From assembly GCA_002490835.1 (NCBI GenBank), contig DKUU01000042.1:118513-182512 (forward strand): a stretch of 64,000 bases of DNA, written 5' to 3'. Positions 18,429 to 27,206 of this stretch are shown one piece after another. The position numbers and the translations under genes are program-made. Positions within the stretch are counted from its first letter, which is position 1. Every line of letters begins with the position of its first letter. This DNA is from Lachnospiraceae bacterium UBA7196 (GTDB taxonomy: Bacteria; Bacillota; Clostridia; Lachnospirales; Lachnospiraceae). The notes under the pieces are model-generated. The model was not told the origin of the DNA and searched no databases. It worked only from the letters and a program-made list of their open reading frames with translations.

Positions 18429-19047
18429 CCGACAACAAGCCTGATCCCCGTACATTCCCGGTATAGATTATCGGCTTCCTCCTCACCTAACTGAAAACAT
18501 GCCTGCAAAATACCTGTAATATATTCTTTTGTCTGTTTCTGCTTCACGGTTTCTTTTACAAATGCTTCCGCGCAACGCATCTCCTCTTCTTTTATTCCTT
18601 CCTTTATTCCCTGTTGTCTTCCTCTTTCCACAAACATACTTACTGCATATCCCATAGTAATCTCTTCTCCTTCCTCTCTTCTTGCCCGAAGCTGTTTCAT
18701 ATTGTCTATAAAATTTGTCTCACCTGTCAATGCGTGTAACATGCGCATTGTAGTTTCTATGTCCTTAATCTCCTGATCTCTGGGTGTATATAGTTCTCCT
18801 TCCGCCAAATAATCAAGGACCACTCTCATATCGCTCGTAAATCTCTGGCGTATTTCCTTGGGCAGATTCCTCATCGAATACATGTGCAGACAAACATTAT
18901 CTATGTACTTTCCGGCTTTGGGGTGAATCTTTTTCCTGCGGAAATAGTGATGTAAATCAGGACTGGATTTCCATACAGCATCTCCCCAATATAACACAAG
19001 CGTAATCGTCGGATAGGTGTCTTTGCCGCCAAATCCTTCTGTCCCAT
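18425..19047 (-). pseudogene. Rpn/transposase-like nuclease gene with internal deletion
   Basis: A good start exists at 19047 (AGGAG six bases upstream) giving MGQKDLAAK, the usual N-terminus of clostridial Rpn-family PD-(D/E)XK proteins. The frame then shifts directly into DTYPTITLVLYWGDAVW, which in the family lies well over 100 residues later. The segment carrying most of the nuclease core is therefore missing. The remaining C-terminal 190 codons are open, including the typical GRQQGIKEGIKEEE repeat before the end. Its TGA overlaps the next gene start, so the remnant may persist because translation through it drives the glycosyltransferase gene. The family call is from memory of sequence pattern. 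Confidence 0.7.
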
Positions 19048-19184
19048 CTGACTCTCCTCAAAGTGTGCAGAGCCGCCGGGACATCTTTTCTTCTGTTTTC
19101 GTCCTGCAAACCCCGCCAATGTCTGTGAAATTATGGCAGAATCTGCCAGAATACCTGATACGGACACAATGCCGTCGATAGAGA

Positions 19185-19216
19185 CAGCCGGCCTCATACG
19201 TCATGATGACCGGCTG
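19185..19216 (-). other. Leader hairpin upstream of the Rpn remnant
   Basis: CAGCCGG and CCGGCTG arms (with additional TCAT/ATGA pairing inside) flank an 18-base centre. It lies just downstream of the predicted start of a minus-strand transcript and is not followed by a T run in that direction, so it looks like a leader structure. On the plus strand CTTTGTTTT follows, which would fit a terminator if any plus transcript existed. Confidence 0.45.
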
Positions 19217-19226
19217 CTTTGTTTTA

Positions 19227-19255
19227 AGAATATATCATACGCCAATTCTTGTCAA
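19227..19255 (-). promoter_or_regulatory. Sigma-A-type promoter after pilB
   Basis: TTGACA, 17 bases, TATTCT on the minus strand (TATATT with a 15-base spacer is an alternative -10). It is placed to transcribe the Rpn remnant and the two membrane glycosyltransferase genes independently of pilB. Confidence 0.6.
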
Positions 19256-19311
19256 GTTTTTTTGAAAAATTTATAGACGAAATTTCGTTTATCATCTGTT
19301 TGGAGCCTTTT

Positions 19312-21006
19312 TTACAGATCAAAGGATACCCTCATCATCTCCTGTACAGAGGTGATTCCCTCCAGCACATACTTTGTGGCGCTCATGCGCAGGGTATTCA
19401 TCCCTTCTTCCAGCGCCTTATTCTTGATATCCTCCGCGGTGCCGCCCTTACTAATGATGGTCTTTAGGGGCTGGGTCACTTCCATGATCTCATAGACACC
19501 GATACGTCCCTTAAAGCCCGTGCCCTCACATCTCGGACAGCCGCAGGGTTCGTAGATCGTCACATCCGCGTCCGGCTCAAGCATCAAAAGCTCCAGATCT
19601 TCCGCATCCGCCTTTTTCTGACGCTTGCACTCAGGACAGAGCCGCCGCACGAGTCGCTGGGCGATGACACCGATCGTAGAGTCGGCGATCAGATAAGGCT
19701 CGATGCCCATATCCGCCAGACGGGTAATGGTGCTGGCCGCCGAGTTCGTATGCAGGGTCGAAACCACCAAATGTCCCGTGATAGAAGCCTGCACGGCAAT
19801 GGCCGCCGTCTCCTGATCACGGATCTCACCGATCATGATGATATCCGGGTCCTGACGCAGAATGGAACGCAGGGCGGAAGCAAAGGTCAGGTTTGCCTTA
19901 GTATTGGTCTGCACCTGATTGATACCGTCGATATTCGCCTCCACCGGGTCCTCGACAGTGATGATGTTCACATCTTCTTTATTTAACTCGCTGAGAGCCG
20001 TATACAGAGTCGTGGACTTACCGCTTCCGGTAGGTCCCGTCACCAGCAGGATCCCATGCGGGTGTTTCAGGATATGGTCAAATTTTTTGAGTTCATCCGG
20101 CTTGAAACCAAGCTGGCTCTTTTCCCTCGTCAGCGCGTTCTTGGAAGTCAGACGCATAACGATCTTTTCGCCGTAGACCGTGGGCAGGATGGAAACACGG
20201 ATATCAAACTCCTTCCGGTCTACGATCTGGGTGATACGGCCGTCCTGCGGCTTTCTCTTCTCGGAGATATCCATGCCGCCGATGATCTTGATACGCGCCA
20301 CGATCGCCGGCAGAAGCCTGATGCTGTAGACTGCCTTCTCATAAAGAGCGCCGTCGATACGGTAACGGATCCGCACCTGTTTCTCCATCGGTTCGATATG
20401 GATATCGGAAGCGCGCTGTCTGACCGCCTGATCGATCATGCCCTTGACCAGCTGCACAATGGGGGAGTTATTGACGTCCTCACTGTACATGTCTTCCTGT
20501 TCAAGCATCTGGCTCTCTTTTTCTCTGGTGTACTCCTCCAGCGCGGAATTCACTTCCGCCTGCCCGTAATACTGGTCGATCGCCAGCATGACGCTTCCCG
20601 TGGTGGCAACAACGGGCTCCACCTGCAGATTGGTGATGATATTGATATCATCCATCGCTCCGATGTCCATGGGATCGGCCATAGCTACGCGGAGTACGTT
20701 CATGTTATCCGGTGAATATTCAAAGGGAATCGCCCGGTGTTTCTTTAAAACGTTCGCCGGCACAAGATCCAAGATCTCCTGCGCAATATCTACGTTCTGC
20801 AGATCCACCATATCGTAATTAAACTGATTACTGAGCGCTCTGGCGATATTTTCTTCGGTAGTGATCCCCTCGTCCACCAGCGTCTCACCCAGCTTACGGC
20901 CGCTGCCCTTTTGACGCTCCAGACCTCTTTGCAAGTCCTCCTCCGTAATAACCCCGTTTTGTACAAGCACGTCACCCAGACGCAGTTTTTTTCTGTTATA
21001 CTCCAT
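19312..21006 (-). CDS. pilB: Pilus extension ATPase PilB (GspE family)
   Basis: Hexameric cytoplasmic motor that drives pilin polymerisation. An N-terminal GspE_N/MshEN-like region occupies about residues 1-150 (LGDVLVQNGVITEEDL); the catalytic part has Walker A GPTGSGKSTTLYTAL, the Asp box ITVEDPVEANIDGINQVQ, Walker B DPDIIMIGEIRD, the His box STLHTNSAAST and the zinc-binding cysteines CPECKRQ and CGCPRCEG typical of PilB/GspE. MshEN domains can bind c-di-GMP, but I could not confirm the motif. 564 residues is normal. GGAGG lies 12 bases before ATG 21006; pilT ends 45 bases upstream. Confidence 0.95.
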   Translation of the reverse strand: MEYNRKKLRLGDVLVQNGVITEEDLQRGLERQKGSGRKLGETLVDEGITTEENIARALSNQFNYDMVDLQNVDIAQEILDLVPANVLKKHRAIPFEYSPDNMNVLRVAMADPMDIGAMDDINIITNLQVEPVVATTGSVMLAIDQYYGQAEVNSALEEYTREKESQMLEQEDMYSEDVNNSPIVQLVKGMIDQAVRQRASDIHIEPMEKQVRIRYRIDGALYEKAVYSIRLLPAIVARIKIIGGMDISEKRKPQDGRITQIVDRKEFDIRVSILPTVYGEKIVMRLTSKNALTREKSQLGFKPDELKKFDHILKHPHGILLVTGPTGSGKSTTLYTALSELNKEDVNIITVEDPVEANIDGINQVQTNTKANLTFASALRSILRQDPDIIMIGEIRDQETAAIAVQASITGHLVVSTLHTNSAASTITRLADMGIEPYLIADSTIGVIAQRLVRRLCPECKRQKKADAEDLELLMLEPDADVTIYEPCGCPRCEGTGFKGRIGVYEIMEVTQPLKTIISKGGTAEDIKNKALEEGMNTLRMSATKYVLEGITSVQEMMRVSFDL

Positions 21007-21051
21007 AATGTATCAGCACCTCCATGTCAGAACCGTTTCCTGCGCTATCCT

Positions 21052-22113
21052 CTATAATACTTTATTCTGCATGCCGTCCGGATCCTGTGCAAACTGTATC
21101 GCCATCTCCCGGTCAATCTTTCCCTCATAAAACAACTGTATGATCGCGTCGTCCATGGTAATCATTCCCAGCTTGCGGTTGGTCTGCATGACGGAAGCAA
21201 GCTGATGTGATTTTCCCTCGCGAATCAGGTTCCTGACCGCGTGGTTTGCGTGCATGACCTCAAAGGCAGCCACACGGCCCGCGCCATCCATCGTCGGAAT
21301 AAGCTGCTGGGAGATCACGGCTTCCAAGACATTCGCAAACTGCACCCTGATCTGTTGCTGCTGATGCGGCGGGAACACGTCGATGACACGGTCCACGGTG
21401 CTGGCCGCGCCGATGGTATGCAGGGTAGAAAGCACAAGGTGTCCTGTCTCCGCCGCCGTGATCGCGACGCTTATGGTCTCAAAATCACGCATCTCACCCA
21501 CCAGAATGACATCCGGATCCTCACGCAGCGCCGCCCGCAGGGCATTGGCGTAGCTCTGGGAATCCAGTCCGATCTCCCTCTGGTTTACCATTGCCATCTT
21601 GTGCTGATGCAGATACTCGATCGGGTCTTCCAGCGTGATCACATGGGCGTCCCTGAAATTATTGATCTTATCAATGATAGCCGCCAGCGTAGTGGACTTG
21701 CCGCTTCCCGTAGGACCCGTCACCAAAATCAGGCCTCTCTTTCGCTCATAGAGGTTGATGACCGATTCCGGTACACCCAGCTTCTCCGGCGCCGGGACCA
21801 CCGTTCCCACCAGACGCAGGGCCATGGCCGCGGAGCCTCTCTGCTTATAAACATTGACGCGGTATCGCCCAAGTTCCGGAATGGAGAAAGACATATCGTA
21901 CTCTCCCCGTTCTTCAAAGCGTTCCCGCTGTACGTCATTCATAATCGAATAGGCTACTGACAGCGTATCCTGCGGCATCATCCTCGGATAATCCATGGCT
22001 ATTAAGTTTCCGTTGACCCGCATCTTGGGCGGTATTCCCACCGTGATATGTACATCAGATGCGCCGGCGTCGTTTGCCACCTGCATGATCTCCTGTATTG
22101 TTGGCATTTGCAT
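21052..22113 (-). CDS. pilT: Pilus retraction ATPase PilT
   Basis: A 353-residue motor ATPase that depolymerises the pilus. Visible motifs: GASDVHITVGIPPKMRVNG at the N-terminus, Walker A GPTGSGKSTTLAAI, Asp box ITLEDPIEYLHQHKMAMVNQ, Walker B DPDVILVGEMRD and His box STLHTIGAASTVDRVIDVF. The AIRNLI-type retraction motif appears as AVRNLIREGK near residue 290. It lacks the PilB zinc cysteines. GGGGGAG precedes the start. Its presence means retractile pili (twitching or DNA uptake) are possible. Confidence 0.95.
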   Translation of the reverse strand: MQMPTIQEIMQVANDAGASDVHITVGIPPKMRVNGNLIAMDYPRMMPQDTLSVAYSIMNDVQRERFEERGEYDMSFSIPELGRYRVNVYKQRGSAAMALRLVGTVVPAPEKLGVPESVINLYERKRGLILVTGPTGSGKSTTLAAIIDKINNFRDAHVITLEDPIEYLHQHKMAMVNQREIGLDSQSYANALRAALREDPDVILVGEMRDFETISVAITAAETGHLVLSTLHTIGAASTVDRVIDVFPPHQQQQIRVQFANVLEAVISQQLIPTMDGAGRVAAFEVMHANHAVRNLIREGKSHQLASVMQTNRKLGMITMDDAIIQLFYEGKIDREMAIQFAQDPDGMQNKVL

Positions 22114-22134
22114 TTTCTCCCCCTCAATTCATTC

Positions 22135-23259
22135 TCAGACGATCGGAATCTCTGCGTACTCCGCCTCCTCGATCTCTATCCCGTTCTTCTTTAAAAGCTC
22201 CATATCCATCACATGACGGTTATCTAACGTCTTCATGATATCTTTGACTTCCAGCTCCTCGTAGAGTTCATCCGACAGATCCACAATGGTATTATCCCGA
22301 AACATCAGAAGCATGGGCCGCAGGATATCCGCCTCGTTTGCCGCAAGCACAAGGGCCTTCTCCCCGGTATTTAATTCCACGCTGACACCGGGTACCAGAA
22401 TATTGACTGATTTGATGAGCGCCTCCACCACCTTAGGATGAAAGATCTCAGGGTTGTCCAACAGATATTTAAGCGCCGCCACCTCAGAGGCCGGATCTTC
22501 GTCCAACTTCATAGCAGTCATCTTGTCATAGGTCTCCGCCACCGCCAGAATACGCGCGCCGCTCACCAGTCTGATGGCGGAAATGTCCTCTCCCGTGCGA
22601 AACCCGTAAAGCATCCTCTGTGCCTGTGAGCAGATACGCTTGATATTCGGTCTGGTAGAAAAAGCCGTATCCAAAAGATCATGCCCTGCCTGTTCTCTGG
22701 CTTCCATCGGCATGTCTATCAAAGGAGCTCCGGCAGCTTCCTCCGCCTCAAAGCGCATAATTTTCCCAATGTCGTGGACGATAGCAGCCTGCACAATCTC
22801 AAGCTGCTCCTCCACCCTAATATTCATAACATGTGTTATCATTGCGCAGAGAATCGCCACATTCAGGGAATGTTTATATATGTAATCCTCCTTGCTGCGG
22901 AGATTCTGCATGAAGTTGATCTTCGCATCCAGATGACCGTAATTTTTAATGATGTTAGAGGCGATCATCTGCGTCCGCTGCGCCCGCCCGCTCTCCACGA
23001 TCGCGTCCAGCTCCTCTTTGATGGAGAAAACAGCCATCGTCTGAAAACGCTCAAACTCCACGTCCGCCCTCGTCATCGGCGGTACCGGCTCCGCCGGTTC
23101 CAGAATAAAAATTCCCAGCAGACCAAAATTCTTTACGCTGTTGATGCCCTGCATGGTCAGCTTGGAATTTCTCTCATAAAGCAGAACCCCGTTTTTATTA
23201 TATATCGGACGCGCCAGTCTCATTCCCGTCTTTAGATCCTCGCTCTTTATGAAACGCAT
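22135..23259 (-). CDS. Degenerate HD-GYP domain protein
   Basis: 374 residues. The first 70 resemble the DUF3391-like N-terminal part of HD-GYP proteins (SEDLKTGMRLARPIYNKNG). The HD core is present (KHSLNVAILCAMI, then AAIVHDIGKIMRF). The second half lacks the HHExxDGxGYP signature: the corresponding region reads RMLYGFRTGEDI, although ARILAVAETYDKMTA is conserved after it. A c-di-GMP phosphodiesterase activity is therefore doubtful; binding or another hydrolase function remains possible. ATG 23259 is set by GGGAGG about ten bases upstream. It sits 21 bases ahead of pilT, so it may link second-messenger state to pilus retraction. Confidence 0.8.
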   Translation of the reverse strand: MRFIKSEDLKTGMRLARPIYNKNGVLLYERNSKLTMQGINSVKNFGLLGIFILEPAEPVPPMTRADVEFERFQTMAVFSIKEELDAIVESGRAQRTQMIASNIIKNYGHLDAKINFMQNLRSKEDYIYKHSLNVAILCAMITHVMNIRVEEQLEIVQAAIVHDIGKIMRFEAEEAAGAPLIDMPMEAREQAGHDLLDTAFSTRPNIKRICSQAQRMLYGFRTGEDISAIRLVSGARILAVAETYDKMTAMKLDEDPASEVAALKYLLDNPEIFHPKVVEALIKSVNILVPGVSVELNTGEKALVLAANEADILRPMLLMFRDNTIVDLSDELYEELEVKDIMKTLDNRHVMDMELLKKNGIEIEEAEYAEIPIV

Positions 23260-23299
23260 GGTCCTGTTTCCTCCCGTCTCCGGACTCGAAAGTCCGTAC

Positions 23300-23941
23300 T
23301 TACATACCAAAGGCCTCGTATCCTTCCTTCAGCTTCTCCAATGCCCGTTTTTCGATACGGGAAACATAGCTTCTGGATATGCCGAGCCTGTGCCCGATCT
23401 CCCGCTGGGTGATCTCCCGACCGCCGAGAAGTCCGTAACGCAGCGTGATGATCTCCCGCTCCCTGCCTGTGAGTCTGTCGCCGATCAACCCCTTCAGACG
23501 TCCCAGTCTGTCTTCCACTTCCATCCTGTCGATCACATCCGCCTGTTCCTGTTCTATCACATCCAGAAGATTAATCTCGTTCCCCTCCCTGTCCGTACCG
23601 ATCGGCTCATAGAGGGAAACCTCTCTGGAAGTCTTTTTCTTTGCCCGAAGGAGCATCAATAGTTCATTGTCGATACAGCGCGAGGCATAGGTACTAAGCT
23701 TCCCTTTCCCCGCGTCAAAGGAGTCGATAGCCTTGATCAATCCGATCGTACCGATGGAGATCAGATCCTCCATGTCCTCGTCAACGTTCTGGTACTTTCT
23801 TGCAATGTGCGCTACCAGACGCAGGTTTCGTTCCACCAGAATCCTCTTGGCCTCCCTGCGTTCTCTTTCGCTGCCCGTTTTAAGCCGTCCCAGACAGACG
23901 GCCTCCTCCTTTGCAGAAAGTGGCTGGCTGAATGTTTTCAA
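23300..23941 (-). CDS. sigK: Sporulation sigma factor SigK, without pro-sequence
   Basis: 213 residues with region 2 (RNLRLVAHIARKYQN, DLISIGTIGLIKAIDSF, KLSTYASRCIDNELL), the LYEPIGTDREGNEINLLDV linker and region 4 ending SRSYVSRIEKRALEKL, all diagnostic of sigma-K of the mother cell. The start is TTG 23941 with GGAGG six bases upstream. An in-frame TAG lies ten codons further up with no other start between, so there is no 20-residue pro-peptide as in Bacillus subtilis; Clostridioides difficile sigma-K also lacks it. The gene is uninterrupted, with no skin element. It is 40 bases upstream of the HD-GYP gene and could be read into the pilus genes. Confidence 0.9.
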   Translation of the reverse strand: MKTFSQPLSAKEEAVCLGRLKTGSERERREAKRILVERNLRLVAHIARKYQNVDEDMEDLISIGTIGLIKAIDSFDAGKGKLSTYASRCIDNELLMLLRAKKKTSREVSLYEPIGTDREGNEINLLDVIEQEQADVIDRMEVEDRLGRLKGLIGDRLTGREREIITLRYGLLGGREITQREIGHRLGISRSYVSRIEKRALEKLKEGYEAFGM

Positions 23942-23967
23942 AGGGGGCCTCCAAAGTCCATTTACTC

Positions 23968-23996
23968 TATTCTATGAACCGGCTGCCCGCCGAGTG
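23968..23996 (-). promoter_or_regulatory. Candidate sigma-K/sigma-E type promoter of sigK
   Basis: CATAGAATA on the minus strand fits the -10 pattern CATAnnnTA of sigma-K, with CAC 17 bases further upstream. sigK is known to be transcribed by sigma-E and then sigma-K. The -35 match is weak. Confidence 0.35.
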
Positions 23997-24095
23997 CCTT
24001 TCCATCTGTCCCAATTCCATTCAGGCTTTTCCGTTATTTTATATTATAGTATGTTACCGCGATAAATTCAATAGAATCCACAGAGTAAAAGAATA

Positions 24096-25349
24096 TCAAA
24101 AAAGAAAGGCCGCAAACGCCGCATTGCTGACGTCGATCCCGCGGGGTGTCAGAAAAAGTCTTCCCCCCGCCCTTTCCAGAAGGCCCTGCCCCGCAAGGCG
24201 CGCGATCGTCTCCCCGTAGACTGCATCTACAGACACGCCGAAAATATTCAGAAAGGCCGCTTCCTCAATGCCTTCCATCAGGCGAAGGCCGAGGAACATA
24301 AATTCCTCCATCTGCTCCTGCCTGCCAAGGGGCTGCACTTCCTGACACCCTGATTTCCGCAGATAGTTTACATAATCTTCCATTCCGGCAGGCCGCTCCG
24401 GCGCAGGCCGCTCTTTTGCCGCCCGCCGCGCCTTTTCCACGCAGGCCGCATAATCCGCGTACCCGTCCGGATTTTTCCAGCGCACGTTCGCAATCAGGGA
24501 AGAGGCTCCCAGTCCCAGCCCCAGATAGTCCCCCCGCTGCCAGTAGACCTTATTGTGACGGCATTCCTTTCCCGTCTGCGCGTAGTTGGAGATCTCGTAA
24601 CGATGATAACCCGCTTTCAATAACACTCGTTCTGTCATATAATACAGTTCCCGCTCCTCGTCTTCATCGGGAAAGTTATAATCCTTTTGGTTTACATAAA
24701 GTGGAGTTCCTTCTTCCAGAATCAGACTGTAGGCGGAGATATGCTCCGGAGCAAGCGCGCACACCTGCGCAAGCGTCCTTTGATAGGAAGCAGCCGTCTG
24801 TTCAGGGAGGGCCGACATCAGATCGACATTGATATTTTGAAAGCCCGCCGCCCTCGCCAGACGATAGGTCTCCAGAAACGTCTTATAGTCGTGGATACGC
24901 CCGATGCGCGCCAGTTCCCCGTCATCCGCAGACTGTAAACCGATACTGAGACGATTAATACCGCATGTTATATAATACGCCAGTTTTTCCGCTGTCACCG
25001 TGCCGGGATTGCACTCCACGGTGATCTCCGCATCCGCCGCCAAGGTAAAGCCTTCCTTGACGGCATCCATGATCCCGCCCAGCTGCTCCGTCGAAAGCAG
25101 GGACGGCGTACCGCCGCCAAAAAAGATAGATATCACCTGATATTTATTATATTGCGGAGCGCGGAGCGCTATTTCCCTGCGCAACAAGTTTACATAACTC
25201 TCAACATCTCCCATTTCATCCCTCATCAGGTATGGTCGGTTTACATAACTCACATCTCCCACAGGGAAGGACAAAAAGTCGCAGTAAAGGCACTTTCTTA
25301 CACAAAACGGGATATGAAGGTAGAGACTTAATTCTTTCCTGTCAGTCAT
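24096..25349 (-). CDS. hemW: Radical SAM heme chaperone HemW
   Basis: Formerly called oxygen-independent coproporphyrinogen oxidase-like. The radical SAM cysteines are in YLHIPFCVRKCLYCDF (CxxxCxxC, plus the following phenylalanine typical of HemW rather than HemN), with FFGGGTPS and the HemN_C domain at the end. The protein is a heme carrier or trafficking enzyme in the cytoplasm. Its ATG overlaps the last eight bases of lepA, an arrangement conserved in many Firmicutes. 417 residues is slightly longer than usual because of a short insertion near residue 35. Confidence 0.92.
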   Translation of the reverse strand: MTDRKELSLYLHIPFCVRKCLYCDFLSFPVGDVSYVNRPYLMRDEMGDVESYVNLLRREIALRAPQYNKYQVISIFFGGGTPSLLSTEQLGGIMDAVKEGFTLAADAEITVECNPGTVTAEKLAYYITCGINRLSIGLQSADDGELARIGRIHDYKTFLETYRLARAAGFQNINVDLMSALPEQTAASYQRTLAQVCALAPEHISAYSLILEEGTPLYVNQKDYNFPDEDEERELYYMTERVLLKAGYHRYEISNYAQTGKECRHNKVYWQRGDYLGLGLGASSLIANVRWKNPDGYADYAACVEKARRAAKERPAPERPAGMEDYVNYLRKSGCQEVQPLGRQEQMEEFMFLGLRLMEGIEEAAFLNIFGVSVDAVYGETIARLAGQGLLERAGGRLFLTPRGIDVSNAAFAAFLF

Positions 25350-27147
25350 CGTCTAATTTTAACACGCTCATAAAGGCGCTCTGCGGGATCTCCACGTTAC
25401 CGACCTGCCGCATCCGCTTCTTGCCTTCCTTCTGCTTCTCCAAAAGCTTCTTCTTGCGGGTGATATCGCCGCCGTAGCACTTGGCGAGGACATCCTTGCG
25501 CATGGCTTTAACGGTCTCTCTGGCGATGATCTTGCCGCCCACCGCCGCCTGAATCGGTATCTCAAACAGATGTCTGGGAATCTCGTCCTTTAACTTCTCA
25601 CACATCTTCCTGCCCCGCTCGTAGGCACTGTCGGCATGGACGATGAAGGAGAGGGCGTCCACCTCGTCGTGGTTGATGAGGATGTCCAGCTTCACCAGCT
25701 TTGACTGCTCGTACCCTTTCAGCTCGTAGTCAAAGGAAGCGTAGCCGCGCGATCTGGATTTCAAAGCGTCAAAAAAGTCGTAGATGATCTCATTCAAGGG
25801 CAGCTCGTATTTTAATAACGCCCGTGATGCTTCAATATACTCGGTACTGATATAACGGCCCCGCCTTTCCTGACAAAGCTGCATGATGGAACCGATAAAC
25901 TCCGAGGTCACCATGATCTCCGCGCTGACCACAGGTTCCTCCATGTAGTCGATCTCGGAAGGATCGGGCAGATTCGAGGGATTGGTCAGCTCGATCATCT
26001 CCCCATTCGTCTTATAGACCCTGTAAATAACGCCCGGCGCGGTGGTCACCAGATCGAGATTATACTCCCGCTCCAGCCGCTCCTGAATGATCTCCAAGTG
26101 CAGCAGCCCCAGAAAGCCGCAGCGGAACCCAAAGCCAAGGGCGATGGAAGTCTCCGGCTCATAGTTTAAGGAAGCGTCATTCAATTTCAGCTTTTCCAGC
26201 GCGTCCCGCAGATCGGGATACTTGGCCCCGTCCGCAGGGTACATGCCGCAGTAGACCATGGAATTGACCTTCTTATAGCCGGGAAGCGGCTCCGCACAGG
26301 GGTTGTCCACATCCGTGACCGTATCGCCCACGGCAGTATCCTTCACATTTTTAATAGAAGCGGTAAGATATCCCACCATCCCCGCCGCCAGCTCGTCGCA
26401 GGGGATGAACTGGCCGGCGCCGAAATACCCGACCTCCACCACCTCCGCAGTCGCGCCGGTGGCCATCATCCTGATTTTCGTACCTTTTTTTACCCTGCCT
26501 TCCTTGATGCGGCAGAAAACGATCACGCCCTTGTAGGAATCGTACACAGAATCAAAGATAAGCGCCTGCAAAGGGTTGTCCGGACTGCCGCCGGGAGCGG
26601 GTATTTTCTCCACAACAGCCTCCAGCACCTCGTTAATGCCGATACCGTTCTTGGCGGAAATAAGCGGCGCGTCCTGTGCCTCGATGCCGATCACGTCCTC
26701 GATCTCGTTTTTCACGCGCTCCGGATCCGCGCTTGGCAGATCGATCTTATTGATGACCGGAAACACATCCAGATCGTGATCCAGCGCAAGGTAAACATTA
26801 GCCAGCGTCTGCGCCTCGATGCCCTGCGCCGCGTCCACCACAAGAATCGCTCCGTCGCAGGCCGCCAGCGAACGGCTCACCTCATAATTAAAGTCCACAT
26901 GACCGGGGGTGTCGATGAGATTGAATATATACTCATTGCCGTCCTTTGCCTGATAGATGATGCGGACGGCCTGTGCTTTGATGGTGATGCCGCGCTCCCG
27001 CTCCAATTCCATATTGTCCAGTATCTGCGCCTGCATCTCCCTGCTGGTCAAAAGACCCGTCTGCTCGATGATACGGTCCGCCAGCGTGGATTTCCCGTGG
27101 TCGATGTGGGCTACGATACAAAAATTCCTGATCTTGCTCTGATCCAT
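25342..27147 (-). CDS. lepA: Elongation factor 4 (LepA), ribosomal back-translocase GTPase
   Basis: 601 residues. G1 AHIDHGKSTLADR, G2 region ERGITIKAQ, G3 DTPGHVDF, G4 NKIDLP, then EF-Tu domain 2, EF-G domains III/V and the LepA C-terminal domain, whose end KCYGGDITRKKKLLEKQKEG is highly conserved. It acts on stalled or mistranslocated ribosomes. ATG 27147 is fixed by GGAGG five bases upstream; the longer frame adds 21 residues not seen in the family. It lies between spoIIP and hemW in a conserved order. Confidence 0.96.
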   Translation of the reverse strand: MDQSKIRNFCIVAHIDHGKSTLADRIIEQTGLLTSREMQAQILDNMELERERGITIKAQAVRIIYQAKDGNEYIFNLIDTPGHVDFNYEVSRSLAACDGAILVVDAAQGIEAQTLANVYLALDHDLDVFPVINKIDLPSADPERVKNEIEDVIGIEAQDAPLISAKNGIGINEVLEAVVEKIPAPGGSPDNPLQALIFDSVYDSYKGVIVFCRIKEGRVKKGTKIRMMATGATAEVVEVGYFGAGQFIPCDELAAGMVGYLTASIKNVKDTAVGDTVTDVDNPCAEPLPGYKKVNSMVYCGMYPADGAKYPDLRDALEKLKLNDASLNYEPETSIALGFGFRCGFLGLLHLEIIQERLEREYNLDLVTTAPGVIYRVYKTNGEMIELTNPSNLPDPSEIDYMEEPVVSAEIMVTSEFIGSIMQLCQERRGRYISTEYIEASRALLKYELPLNEIIYDFFDALKSRSRGYASFDYELKGYEQSKLVKLDILINHDEVDALSFIVHADSAYERGRKMCEKLKDEIPRHLFEIPIQAAVGGKIIARETVKAMRKDVLAKCYGGDITRKKKLLEKQKEGKKRMRQVGNVEIPQSAFMSVLKLDDD

Positions 27148-27206
27148 AACTGCCTCCATTTCTTCATATGGAGAAAGTATATCAAAACAAAAGGAAAATG
27201 TCCACA

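Noticed and set aside
18901..19197. 98-codon minus-strand frame over the Rpn region
   Set aside because: It only combines the true Rpn start with a shifted frame; downstream it does not match any family, while the alternative frame does.
23300..23941. Possible skin element in sigK
   Set aside because: The frame is continuous from region 2 through region 4, without recombinase or junction.
22114..24095. Search for a c-di-GMP riboswitch ahead of the pilus genes
   Set aside because: None of the leaders shows the conserved GEMM core, so control by that route is not supported here.
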